DNA of 64,000 nt from Panicum virgatum (lineage: Eukaryota; Streptophyta; Magnoliopsida; Poales; Poaceae), in NCBI RefSeq assembly GCF_016808335.1, contig NC_053150.1, positions 44,729,607-44,793,606 of the forward strand, written 5' to 3'. Below the pieces are notes generated by a model. That model had not been told where the DNA came from. It searched no databases and saw only the letters and a list, made by a program, of their open reading frames with translations. Below, piece by piece: positions 27,001 through 35,949 of this stretch (within the stretch, counting starts at the first letter, position 1; each line of letters begins with the position of its first letter). A program made the position numbers and the translations under genes.

Positions 27001-28342
27001 GAGAAATTTATGTTTCTTCTAAGGAACAACAGAAAGCTAATATTTACTTTTCATGATTTTAATAATATTTTTTGCGGGTGGATGATTTTAATAATATGTT
27101 AAAGATTTCAAAATGATGTGATAAAAATGACTGCAAATATTCCTCCGTTTCTCCATGTGAAGAACAGGGGCAAATGTACCTCTGGAGAATGTTCAGTACT
27201 CTACCTTGTAAGACAGTGATTTTATCCATGCATTGTTGTCAACACCCATCCATGCCTTTGGAAACCATGAGCCCTTAGATGATTTGCTGTGCTCTATGAA
27301 AGCCAATTCAATAGACCTCGCAGCATCATGAATTGACTGGACAAGTCCATTGCTGATATCTTCAGTTTGAAATGCTTTATTCAGTTTCAGCCTTATTTCC
27401 TCCATGCTGCTTGCCGAACCAACTTGCGGAGCTCCATTAACAGATACACTGTTTCCTTCATCATTAGAAGCCAAAGGAATAATGTGAAGTATCCTTCTAG
27501 TTCTCTGGAACACTCCCTTTTGTCTCCGAAACTCCAACAATCTAGCACTGTGAATGGTCCTGTCGCATCCTATCGTTGAGCTCCTCAAGTGGCAATTTCT
27601 CTTTGAAATGCGGGGATGGAATTTTTGACTCTTCAGATCTACGATGCTTCTGCATACAAATCTGAACCCATATACTTTCTCAAGAGTGTAAACCCTCGAT
27701 GTGCTGCAAACACAAACCCTTAGCCATTAATGATCTGATCCTGAAACAATGCAAATGAATTTAACTCCAGCATGAATGGAAACTCTCAATCAATGTATCA
27801 CAATAGATAATCATAGGAGTCCCATCAACTATTCCAATCAATACAAGCCAGAGGCAGTTAACCATCTGAGATGACAGTCCCTAATTACAGGTGAGAGCAA
27901 ATTCGATGTGTATCAAGTCGCATCATTCATAGAGAACAATCTCAAGGTATCAGACAGAGAAATCTAGCAGAGCATCCCAATTCCCGATCCCCCCAAGTCC
28001 GTTCTAGAGATTTCCGGTTTGTAAGCTCCGGGGTCCGAGACCGAAATGCTACACAGTAAATGGCCAAACTAAGCGACGGAATACACACTGGCACGGTTGT
28101 CCAGCGCAAACCCCCGACGTATCCGCGCGATTCCACGCCCAATTGAACCAACCTCTCGATTCCAACCAACACATTCGCGCGATTCCCCCGCCCACGAGAT
28201 AACGGCCAGACGCCGAACCGTGGCGCCGAACAGCAGCGCAAGCGGAGAGGAGAGCGGTCGGGACCAACCTGGCGGTGCACCTCGGCTCGGCGCCGGCGCC
28301 GAGGGGGAGGTGGCGCGGCTGCGACGCCACGGCGGTCGCCAT
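15084..28342 (-). CDS. LETM1-like domain protein, organelle-targeted, 18 exons
   Basis: Coding exons in gene order: 28269-28342, 27205-27703, 26707-26798, 25407-25571, 24929-25316, 24722-24840, 24514-24586, 24224-24438, 24080-24124, 23921-24002, 22673-22861, 17003-17106, 16803-16893, 16455-16586, 16107-16229, 15636-15806, 15306-15365, 15084-15218. They sum to 2757 nt (918 residues) with no stop and with phases that agree at every junction. The N-terminus ([17 protein letters not shown]) is Ala/Arg-rich and looks like a plastid or mitochondrial transit peptide. Residues about 798-900 form a LETM1-type domain with a hydrophobic membrane-like stretch ([20 protein letters not shown]) followed by [20 protein letters not shown]. 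The middle is helical and matches my recollection of the uncharacterised plant LETM1-like family (Arabidopsis At3g11560/At5g06220). LETM1 proteins act in cation/proton exchange or ribosome contact at inner membranes; the role of this subfamily is unknown. Intron 11 contains a 4.96-kb retrotransposon and intron 10 a LINE remnant, yet all exons are intact. Confidence 0.9.
17432..17669 (+). repeat. 5' LTR of the Reina element (U5 altered)
   Basis: Matches the 3' LTR for 222 bp (17432-17653), including the promoter-like GCTATATAAGCACC. It then continues for only about 16 bp that are absent from the 3' LTR before the primer binding site. The last 88 bp of the 3' LTR, including its CCACAACA end, have no counterpart here. 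Confidence 0.85.
17670..17678 (+). other. Primer binding site of the Reina element
   Basis: TGGTATCAG, the core of the initiator tRNA-Met site. The following bases are TGTC rather than the usual AGC, so only about nine bases pair. Confidence 0.75.
17754..22160 (+). pseudogene. Broken gag-pol polyprotein of the Reina element
   Basis: Gag begins at 17754: a coiled-coil-like N-terminus, a retrotransposon gag domain (about 18000-18480) and a degenerate zinc knuckle (CFNC...GHLKHC near 18704-18752). Protease has the active-site motif DSGSTHS. Reverse transcriptase shows FDDILIYSS, and RNase H and the integrase His/Cys zinc finger follow. The end is chromodomain-like ([14 protein letters not shown]), and the stop at 22158-22160 lies inside the 3' LTR. 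Lesions: a frameshift between gag and protease near 18905-18930, in-frame stops at 19222-19224 (TAG), 20047-20049 (TGA) and 21163-21165 (TAG), and a frameshift in integrase near 21290. The copy cannot make a full polyprotein. Confidence 0.92.
22066..22081 (+). other. Polypurine tract of the Reina element
   Basis: A purine-rich run ending GGAGGGTGGAAA immediately before the 3' LTR. It is the expected primer for plus-strand synthesis. Confidence 0.8.
22082..22391 (+). repeat. 3' LTR of the Reina element
   Basis: 310 bp running TGTTGTGG...CCACAACA, followed directly by the TGCTA target duplication. The polyprotein stop codon falls 79 bp inside it. Confidence 0.9.
23242..23745 (+). mobile_element. 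5'-truncated RTE-type LINE with (TTG)n tail
   Basis: A 504-bp insertion flanked by the exact 16-bp duplication GTGTAGACACCATACT (23226-23241 and 23746-23761). It encodes on the plus strand the C-terminal part of a LINE reverse-transcriptase protein (23328-23657), with the conserved [17 protein letters not shown] segment, then a short 3' region and a TTG microsatellite tail typical of plant RTE elements. It lies in intron 10 of the LETM1-like gene, opposite to its transcription. The first bases copy a nearby host sequence (see findings). Confidence 0.88.
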
Positions 28343-28979
28343 CGGGCGGCGGCTGCTGCGGTGTCTCGCCGGCGGCGGTGGGGCCGGCGCTGGCGGGGGG
28401 GCGTCACGACAAGCGAGAGCAGGCGGAGAGGGATAGGGTTTATATGGGGAGGGAAGCTAGCGGTGGGGAGGAGCGCGATGACGAGGAAGAAGGGGAGGCG
28501 AGGAGCAGGAGGGAGAGAGGAGAGGCGAGGGCCCCGTAAACGATAGGCGCTGGGCGAGGCCACCGGTGCCTTTGCCGGGACGCTTCACGGGGACCAGACC
28601 ATTTCGCGTCTCCCTTTTTTCCTTTGCTTTTTTGTTTTTTTTTTCGGGCGCTCGACTAGACAATTCTGTTTTGGCGTCGCGGTCCGGCCGTCCCCTTTCT
28701 CTCTTACCTCCGGTCTTCGTTTCTTTGAGCCGATCATCTTCTTCTTCGGCAGTTGGCACTTGGCAGTTGACATGGTAACGAGCTCACTCCATTTTGCCGT
28801 GATGGTGACTCCAGCTGCTCCAGCTGCAGCTGTATTAAGTGAAGAGCAATCTCGTACTAACTGAAGATCATGCCCAAAAAGATTCGGATCACGTAGATGT
28901 GGTTTGAGTGTAAGACTGTACTGTGACTTGTCTCAATTCTATGGCTTTTGCGTGTGATGGTGTGAGCACGTGCCCTGTT
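28343..28979. other. 5' UTR and promoter of the LETM1-like gene
   Basis: GC-rich leader, a TATA box at 28438 and upstream DNA. Overlapping frames on both strands at 28069-28778 look accidental and share no features with the neighbouring gene. Confidence 0.55.
28438..28445 (-). promoter_or_regulatory. TATA box of the LETM1-like gene
   Basis: The minus strand reads CCATATAAACCC about 95 bp before the start codon at 28342, at the right place for transcription starting near 28410. Confidence 0.6.
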
Positions 28980-29275
28980 GTGTGATTCCAAAATGTGTTA
29001 GGTCTGAAAAAAGTCCATATGCAAATACCTGTGTCTGTATGTGCTCATCCATATGCACATAAAAGTGTCCAGTTAATTTTTCTTAAAAAAAAGTCCAGAT
29101 CTCCAAGGTAAAGTTTGAATGTGCTCAAGATAGGGCACAATGCAAAGGATAAACGTTGAACCGAAAATGTTCGTGTCAAATACTGCATTCATCGAACTTC
29201 ATTTCAGAATAACACTACGGTACAGTACACAATGTCACCACGCTCATACAAACGTCCAACAGCTGAATACAAACG
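28980..29275. repeat. Duplicate of the RIBA 3' flank (copy A)
   Basis: Bases 29135-29275 match 35562-35695 almost base for base (GCACAATGCAAAGGATAAAC to CCAACAGCTGAATA), and 29025-29080 also match 35470-35540 more loosely. A 26-bp piece at 28980-29005 is present at 35415-35440 in inverted orientation. The similarity stops abruptly at 29275, where Copia-like sequence begins. Confidence 0.85.
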
Positions 29276-30091
29276 TGATCTTCACTTGCAACCTCCTCCA
29301 CATGATGTCCCCAGAGCCAAGGTCGTTGACGGAACCATCCGCAGAAGCACAAAACTTGTTCAACCTCCTCACCAATCCATCCATGCCCTCTCTCATCTTC
29401 CTGGGTTCAGTGAGTATTACAGCAGCATAGCACTCATCCTTCGACAATGGCTGCTCTAGGACTTGTGCCTCTGATACCAGTTTGTTAGCAACCTCCGATC
29501 CATTGATTCAACATGGAAGTATCAGCATTTCCAAATCAACCACCACAGGATCTAACAATAGTAGGATTCGAATACAATTGAGAGAAATTAGAGCAGAGGA
29601 AGAGGAGTAAGCAGTCTGGTTGGAGAATGCAGAGTAGGATCTAGAATGGTCTAGAAGATTCTAGAGAGGAAGGTAGGGATTCACAGAGAGAGAGCTTGAG
29701 GAAGGAGGAGGTATGAGTGGTCTTCACTTCAATTCATTGATGTGCCCTGCTGCTCTTGCTTCTACGATACTCCCTCCATTCCTTTTTGATAGTCCTATTT
29801 CACTTTAACACAATGACCAAGAAAAACAACTTTACTTATTATATAATAAATGCAATGTAGACTTTTTAGTTAGTCCTCCAATGTTTTAACTAGAAACTCT
29901 TTGTTACTAGTGCTATTTATTATCATAACTTATGTAAATAGCAAATAGGACTATCATTTGTGAAATTTTGAGTTTTTAAAATAGAACTATCAATAGAGAA
30001 TGGAGGGAGTATATACCTTCGTCATGGGCGAAAGCCAAGTTGAGCCCATATTGCCCAAGCCCAAGGCGTGGTCCCGTATTAGTGTCATGAC
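29276..30091 (-). mobile_element. Copia-like LTR retroelement fragment
   Basis: On the minus strand an LTR-like sequence (about 30091 down to 29484, ending in CTAACA) is followed by a tRNA-Met primer binding site (TGGTATCAGAGGC, 29467-29479) and a short gag-like frame (29450 to 29276: YAAVILTEPRKMREGMDGLV). The rest of the element is missing. The LTR is split by a Stowaway MITE. The outer LTR boundary is approximate. Confidence 0.6.
29770..30009. mobile_element. Stowaway MITE
   Basis: 240 bp with inverted ends CTCCCTCCATTCC / GGAATGGAGGGAG-type (right end GAATGGAGGGAG) and flanking TA dinucleotides, the Stowaway (Tc1/mariner) pattern. It lies within the Copia-like LTR. Confidence 0.92.
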
Positions 30092-30481
30092 ATCCTGACA
30101 TGTGTGGGTTTGGCGGGGGCGGGTCGGCACCGAGGGATGACGGCTGCGTGTCAGTGAAAGCAGTGAACGACGATGCTGGGAGGAGGACGCGGTGCACGTG
30201 TTTCTCTGATGATTATCAGGTCGCCCCGATCTTGGGGCGTTGCTTCTGCGCCCTTAGGAGCTCAACCGCATTTTTTTGCAGTTTAACCATTTATATAAAA
30301 GAGTTTCACATTTAGACTCTTAAAAAAACTATACACGTCTTTGGACCCAGAGGTCGGCACCGTAGATCACGGCGCCGAGGTTACACGTCTCGGCGCCGAG
30401 GCACGTTACCTCGGGATGACATGGCGCCACCGTGGCATGCACAATATATAAGTAGAGACGCCCTAGGATATGTGCAGATGA

Positions 30482-30553
30482 CGTGCGCTGGTTCAGTTGG
30501 TAGATGAGCTTGGTTGTGCAGCTAAGGTCCCAGGTTTGAACCTTGCTTTGGCC
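30482..30553 (+). other. Degenerate tRNA-like sequence (Pol III A and B boxes)
   Basis: A box TGGTTCAGTTGG (30489-30500) and B-box-like GGTTTGAACC (30533-30542) are spaced as in a tRNA gene. The T stem pairs at four of five positions, but acceptor and D stems do not form, so this is not a functional tRNA. It may be a tRNA-derived promoter or relic. The right arm carries a similar A box on the minus strand at 31642-31656. Confidence 0.5.
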
Positions 30554-30572
30554 AGATTCTTTTTTCAGTTTC

Positions 30573-31030
30573 GAAATTCTCTTTTAGCAATTCTCTTTTG
30601 CCAAAATAATTGAAATAATATTATTTCAAACTCCCTATTGCCAAATAATATTTCAAATAATATTACTTCAATTCTTCAAATTCTCTTTTGCCAAAGTATT
30701 TGGAATAATACTATTATTTGGTAAATGAGAATTTTTGAAATTCTCTTTTAGCAATTCTCTTTTGCCAAAATATGTGAACTAATATTATTTCAAACTCTCT
30801 ATTGCCAAATAATATTTCAAATAATATTACTTCAAATTCTCTTTTGCCAAAGTATTTGGAATAATACTATTATTTGGTAAATGAGAATTTGAAGTAATAT
30901 TACTTGAAATATTATTTCAAATTTTTGGCAAAAGAGAATTTAAAATAATATTATTACAAAAAATTTTGTTGAAGGAGAATTTGAAATAATATTATTTCAA
31001 ATATTATTCGGCAAAAGAGAACTTCAAAAC
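30573..31030. repeat. AT-rich direct and inverted repeat core
   Basis: A 164-bp unit starting GAAATTCTCTTTTAGCAATT occurs at 30573-30736 and again at 30737-30891. It is followed to about 31030 by sequence rich in its inverse (GGCAAAAGAGAATTT against AAATTCTCTTTTGCC). Blocks such as AATAATATTATT are themselves palindromic, so the region can fold extensively. Confidence 0.85.
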
Positions 31031-31897
31031 TGCTATGTTCTCAACTTGGCCATTTAGCAATTTTCAATTTCCAGTTTAAATATGAGTTTGAATCCTTTCT
31101 AACAAATTTTGGTAAAAAAATAGGTTTTTCATGTCTTGAACTATTGTCCTACCAAGTTTGAATCAAATCTGGGATCGTTTTCTCATTTTCGTTTGCACTC
31201 AAATACTTCCAAAAAAATGAAGTTAAGCCTAGTTTAAAAATAAACAAAAAAAAGGCACAAGCCGGATTCAAACTTGGGGCCGGCCCTCCACAGTGTTGGC
31301 CTTAAGTGAAGCTCCAAATAGAAAGAGAGTATCTCAGCTTCACTTCACACATTGCTGCTACTGATGCTAGAGCGATGCCACACGTAAGAAAAATGGAAGC
31401 GATCGATTCCTGTAGTTAAACAAATGAGAAAAATGAAGATTCCTCATCCTCTACTATGTGACAGCATCACATTGCTTCATTGTTTATTTGCTTCTACTTG
31501 TACCGTGGGACCAACAAATGATGCCTGTAGTGATGCTTGCCACTGCAGCTGAACAAGAGCTATGCCTATTTCGTACAGTAAAGCTCTTTTTATTTTGGGC
31601 ACCGGCCCCACACTGTGGAAGGCCTGCCCACCGAAGCGCACCCACTAACTGAGCTAGCGTTCATCTCGGTATGTGTCCTACAATGGCTCTATTTATACAT
31701 TTCCATGCCACGCTGGCGCCACCACATCATCCCAGGGTCGTGTGGCTTGGCGTCGTGACTCATGGCACCGAGACATGTAACCTTGGCGCCACGTGTTATG
31801 GGGCCGACCCCCAAACCCACGTTTTGTTTCTCCAGGGGTCTAAATGTGAATATCTTTTGTATAAAAGGTTAAATTGTAAAAAAATACGAGGAGCTCG

Positions 31898-32588
31898 ACA
31901 CACGTGACGGGGATTCGGACCATCCCGACCCAGGCCCAGAGCCGGGGGGTGGTGGGGGGGACTCAGGCTGAGGCAACAGAAACTCGATAAATTTCAGAAG
32001 AATTTCAAATCATATATCTTTGTTTTTCTTAACCGAACGGGTGCGAATGTGAGAGATCATTACTCGTTACTCTCCTATCAATATACCCCCTCCTATTTTT
32101 AATGTAAGACTTTGGTTAGGCAAAATTTAGCCTAACCAACGGCATACATAAAAGTTTGGAGGCTTAGACAGCTCGCACGATGTGTAGTACGTACGATGGA
32201 AATAGGTGAATATGGTGACAAGAAAACAAAAGGAAATGAAAAACATGAAGATCCACGATGTGTGGTGAGCGTGAGCACAGACAGGAAGAGTCACACGTCA
32301 GTGTAGCCTTCTTGCTTTCATAGTGCTTATTGTTGTATTTGTGATGACAAGTTCATCCACTAACACCTTCCACCAAAAATGTATCCAGCCACAAGAAAAA
32401 TCCGTCTATTTATTATATTAGTTTACGATGCTTCCGTACTTTGAGCGGAAAATGGTACTCTAATGGTGTTTGAAGAGCTCGTGTTCTGCATAAGATCCGC
32501 CTAAAGTTACAAAAGTCCTTAATACAATGAATATATAGCAGCAGCGTTGGTTGAGAAAGAGAAAAGAAGAGCATGAGGAACATATATC
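31898..32588. other. Intergenic DNA, no gene seen
   Basis: Contains a Stowaway-like scrap near 32085-32150 (CCCCCTCCTATTTTTAATG) and otherwise anonymous sequence. No supported reading frame. Confidence 0.5.
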
Positions 32589-33690
32589 CACTACGGGAGC
32601 CAAAGCGTTTGAGGCACACGGCAAAAACCTTTTTGCACAGGCCCTTTTGCACATGGCGAAATCTTTGCTGTGTGTAACACACTGCAAAGTACTCACGACA
32701 TTCAAACGCCGGTAAAGAGCCACTTTGCCGTGTGTTAGCGCGACACTCGGCAAACATTATTCCAAAAAAATAAAAAAAAACATCGGCAGCCGCTACCCCC
32801 ACCATGCCGGGCACCACCACCACGCCGTCGTCACCACCACCACGCCGGCCAGCCAGGAGAGGAGGGGAGGGGGCGGCGCCCGCAGGTGGCCCCGCCGGCC
32901 ACCGCCGCCGCCTGAGGCCGCACTGCCGCCCCAAGGCTCGAGGCTGAGCCGTAACCACTGCCCAAGGCCCGAGGCCGCCGCCGCCGCTCGGATCCACCCC
33001 GGCGCCACTCGAATCCACGCCGGCGCCGCCCGGATCCACTCCATCGACGACGAGATGGTCCCCGCCGTCGCCGCTTGGAGGAGCCATTGTAGATCCCATT
33101 GCCGCTGTGGATCCCGTCGCCGCTGCTCTTCACTGCCGGTGAGGGGCGAGCAAAGGAGAGAGTGGAGGGGAAGCAGAGGAGGGGCCAGCCACCGTGCATT
33201 GGAGAGCGATGTGGAGAGGGAGAGGAGAGCGCGGGGAGGGGGAGAGCCGGAGAGACGAGAGGAGCGGGGGAGTGGATAAGACAGCGGGGAGGGGGATTTT
33301 ATTTTTTGAGCAGGGGGAGGGGGATTGGAGACCGAGAGAGGAGCTGGGCGTGCAGATCCATAAGCCCACATGTTTGCCGTGTGTCCCCTAAAAACACTCG
33401 GCAAATGTTTTTTTATTTTTTTCTTCGAGTTTAAATGGTTTGTTTCATGTCCTAAATAAATTCAAATTTAAAAATTGTCAACTATAAAGTTTCATAACTT
33501 TTTGAGATCTACAATTTTCATTTTGGTACTTTCTCCATCCGATGTCGTTTACGAAATTTGAATTTCAAATTTGAGAAGTTCAAACGTACTTTTCGTTGAC
33601 AAGATGATTTCAAATTTAAAAAATTTCAACTACAAAGTTGTTCAACTTCTGAAGATCAACAACTTTTATTTTGGTTTTTATTTCAACTTG
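32589..33690. mobile_element. CACTA (En/Spm-like) transposon fragment
   Basis: Begins CACTACGGGAGCC at 32589. Subterminal motifs of the TTTGCCGTGTG / CACTCGGCAAA type recur at 32615-32757 and again at 33372-33408, the hallmark of a grass CACTA group. Between them is a GC-rich block with no domain features. From 33430 to 33690 runs the AAATTTGAATTTCAAATTTG-rich sequence common inside such elements. No transposase and no second CACTA end were found, so this is a truncated or rearranged copy abutting the LRR pseudogene. Confidence 0.7.
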
Positions 33691-34831
33691 AGAAGCTCAA
33701 GTTTCGTCAATTTCGTGAGAGACTCCGGTATCTCCCCGGTGAGATTGTTGCCGGCTAGCACAAGCCTTTCAAGGTCTACCAGGTCCGCAATGGCCGGCGA
33801 TATTGTACCTGATAACTCAGCGTGTTGCAGGTAGATCATGGATACACTACCTGAGCTGTCGCATACCGTGCCAAGCCAGTCGCCACTGCAAGGGTCGTTC
33901 CCCCTCCATGCCCTTGCTAGGTAGAAGGGGTAGCCAAAGCCCTCGGCCGCCTGGAGCAGAGTGCTCACCTGCGCGTTGCACGCCCCCGGCTCGTCCAAGC
34001 AGAAACAGTTACCGTCGACCACGTCGGCGGCCACTCCGGCAGCAAACTGTGGCACCGGCCCTTGGAGGAAGTTGTTGGACAGGGAGATCTCCCTCAGGCT
34101 GGCGATCTTGCCCAGAGCCGCCGGCACCACTCTGGTGAGCGCGTTCCGCGACAGCCTCAGTGTCCTGATGGACGTGAGGTTTGCGATGACAATGGCCGCA
34201 GCCGCCTGGAACGGGCCGGCCACGGAGGCGTTGGAGGCGGAGAAGGTGCGGAGGGAGGGGCAGCCGCGCCGGCGATGGCGTGGGGGAAGGGCCACGGCGC
34301 CAGGGGGAGGTTGTCCATGCTGAGGTGCCTCAGCGTGGGCATCCCCAGCGGGAAGTCCTTCGGGAGGGATGTGAAGGCGTTGCCGTCGAGGGAGAGGCTG
34401 GTGAGGGAGCGGGCTCGCAGCGGCGGGACGGCGCCGGAGAGGGCGTTGCCCCCGAGCTGGAGCGACTCGAGCGCGGGGAGCGAGGAGAGGGAGGGGGGCA
34501 GGGTCCCAGCCAGGCCCATCCCCGCGAGGTCGATGGCGATGACGCGGCCAGAGGAGGAGCAAGAGATGCCCTCAAAGGAGCAGGGGTCGCCGCCGGCCGT
34601 GGTCCAGGTAGAAGGTGGCTTCGCCAGGGACCGAGCGAGGTCAGCGACGGCGTCGGCGTCTGAGCGGCGTCCCGCCGCCGCCGCAGCAAGACCGCAGCAT
34701 GTGAGGAGGAGGGCGCGGAGGAGACGACACTCCTGCCTCCTCTTCACCGTGGTGGTGCATCCTTGGCGATGGACAGTGGTCGACATTGCTAGATAGAGAT
34801 AGGTTGTCGATCTTGCGTAGAGATGATTCAT
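33691..34831 (-). pseudogene. 5' fragment of a TMK-like LRR receptor kinase
   Basis: The minus strand encodes the start of an LRR receptor-like kinase: a signal-peptide-like N-terminus (LLRALLLTCCGLAAAAAG), an N-terminal LRR cap with the DPCSFEGISC motif, repeats with LTSLSLDGNAF and LRLSRNAL, the non-LRR spacer (DEPGACNAQVSTLLQAAEGF, GNDPCSGDWLGTVC) and the start of a second LRR block (LAGNNLTGEIP). This order is that of the TMK family. A frameshift near 34262 splits the frame, and the gene stops at about 33691 where CACTA sequence begins. The transmembrane segment and kinase domain are absent from the window. It is a pseudogene fragment. Confidence 0.85.
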
Positions 34832-35414
34832 GGATCCTCAGCATCGATCGGTTTCTCCTCTATATTGCTCCATCCTCTTGAGATCGATCGAGGAAGAAAG
34901 AATGAAAATGGAGGCCAAGAGACTACGCGCGCGTGCACTGGTTGGTCACAGCCTGTAGTGCTGCATTCGGTTTCATTAGTCATTAAGTACTAATAAATTC
35001 CTCCAGCTAGCTAGCACAAAAAATGCAGTTTCAACACCAATCGCGCACGTACTCCATGAGTACTTTCCGTCTCAATATAAGTAGAGTATCATTTTAGCAT
35101 TCAAATTTTTTTTCCTTAAATATAAGCAGCTTGCAATGATGGACTCTAGCGGGTCAGCAGTCTGGCTGAACTGAATCCATTTTTTGGAAATGGCTTTTTA
35201 ATGGGTAAAACCCATGGATAAAGCATTTGTTTGGTTAGGTGTGGCCGTGTGGGATGAATGGAAGTCGTGTTTTGAATTCTACGCATCGATGAATAGGTTG
35301 GGTAGGTAAATTAATCATCGTATGCTGCACATGGGCTGGTGTATGTACAGTGTGGATCCCAGCCCATTTGCAGTGTGATACCATGTCAGCCCACTTGACA
35401 ACAGTGAAACGTCC
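34832..35414. other. Upstream of the LRR fragment
   Basis: May include the old promoter of the LRR kinase (CAATATAGAGG on the minus strand near 34870) and a Stowaway-like relic around 35052-35130. No gene is seen. Confidence 0.45.
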
Positions 35415-35695
35415 AGATCTAACACATTTTGGAATCACATCCACATCTTGCCCTGGTAACAAATACCTCATGTGTCTGTATGTGCCCAAGTCCATAATAT
35501 CCATTAATCCATGTGCTCATAAAAGTGCCCAGTTAGTTTTTTTTAAGCCCTCCAGATATGGCACAATGCAAAGGATAAACGTTGAACCGAAATGTTCGTG
35601 CCAAATACTGCAGTCATCGAACTTCATTTCAGAAGAACACTACGGTACAGTAAACAATGTCACTACGCTCATACAAACGTCCAACAGCTGAATAC
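35415..35695. repeat. RIBA 3' flank, duplicated at 28980-29275 (copy B)
   Basis: Located about 255 bp beyond the RIBA stop codon. The stretch 35562-35695 is the closest match to copy A. The 26 bp at 35415-35440 match copy A only in inverted orientation, so one copy has suffered a local inversion. Confidence 0.85.
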
Positions 35696-35949
35696 GTCAA
35701 CGGTTTCTAAATCTAAAATAAAAAAGCATTAAAAGTACCGAAGAAAGCATATCCTCTACTCGTACTTTCCATGAGAATTCTTGCACGAGTCCCTCAGACC
35801 ACAGGGTAGTTTGGGTATCAACGTCAGCAACACAGACAAGACTTACGCGACTCATATGACCAAAAGCTTGAGCAGCAGTGAAAGATAGAAGATATTGCAA
35901 TGGAATTTGGGAGTCTATTTACTGCCAGAAGTAACACAGATATATGCTG

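Larger units (their letters stand above)
30257..31897. mobile_element. Long-terminal-inverted-repeat element with Pol III-like boxes
   Basis: The left arm from 30257 and the reverse complement of the right arm ending near 31897 align for roughly 250-280 bp, including the ATTTTTTTRCARTTTAACC, GGCGCC/ATGTAAC and GTGGCATG...TATAARTAGAG blocks. Both arms reach a tRNA-like A box. No transposase frame is seen and no target duplication could be fixed, so the superfamily (Mutator-like or fold-back) is open. The arms are clearly diverged, so it is not recent. Confidence 0.65.

Noticed and set aside
30482..30553. Functional tRNA gene
   Set aside because: A box and a B-like box are present, but acceptor and D stems do not pair, so it cannot fold as a tRNA.
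32725..33434. Plus- and minus-strand frames in the CACTA fragment
   Set aside because: GC-rich low-complexity translation without transposase or other domain features.
34952..34960. Second CACTA end (CTGTAGTG) enclosing the LRR fragment
   Set aside because: Only about seven terminal bases fit, no subterminal CGGCAAA repeats are nearby and flanking triplets do not match.
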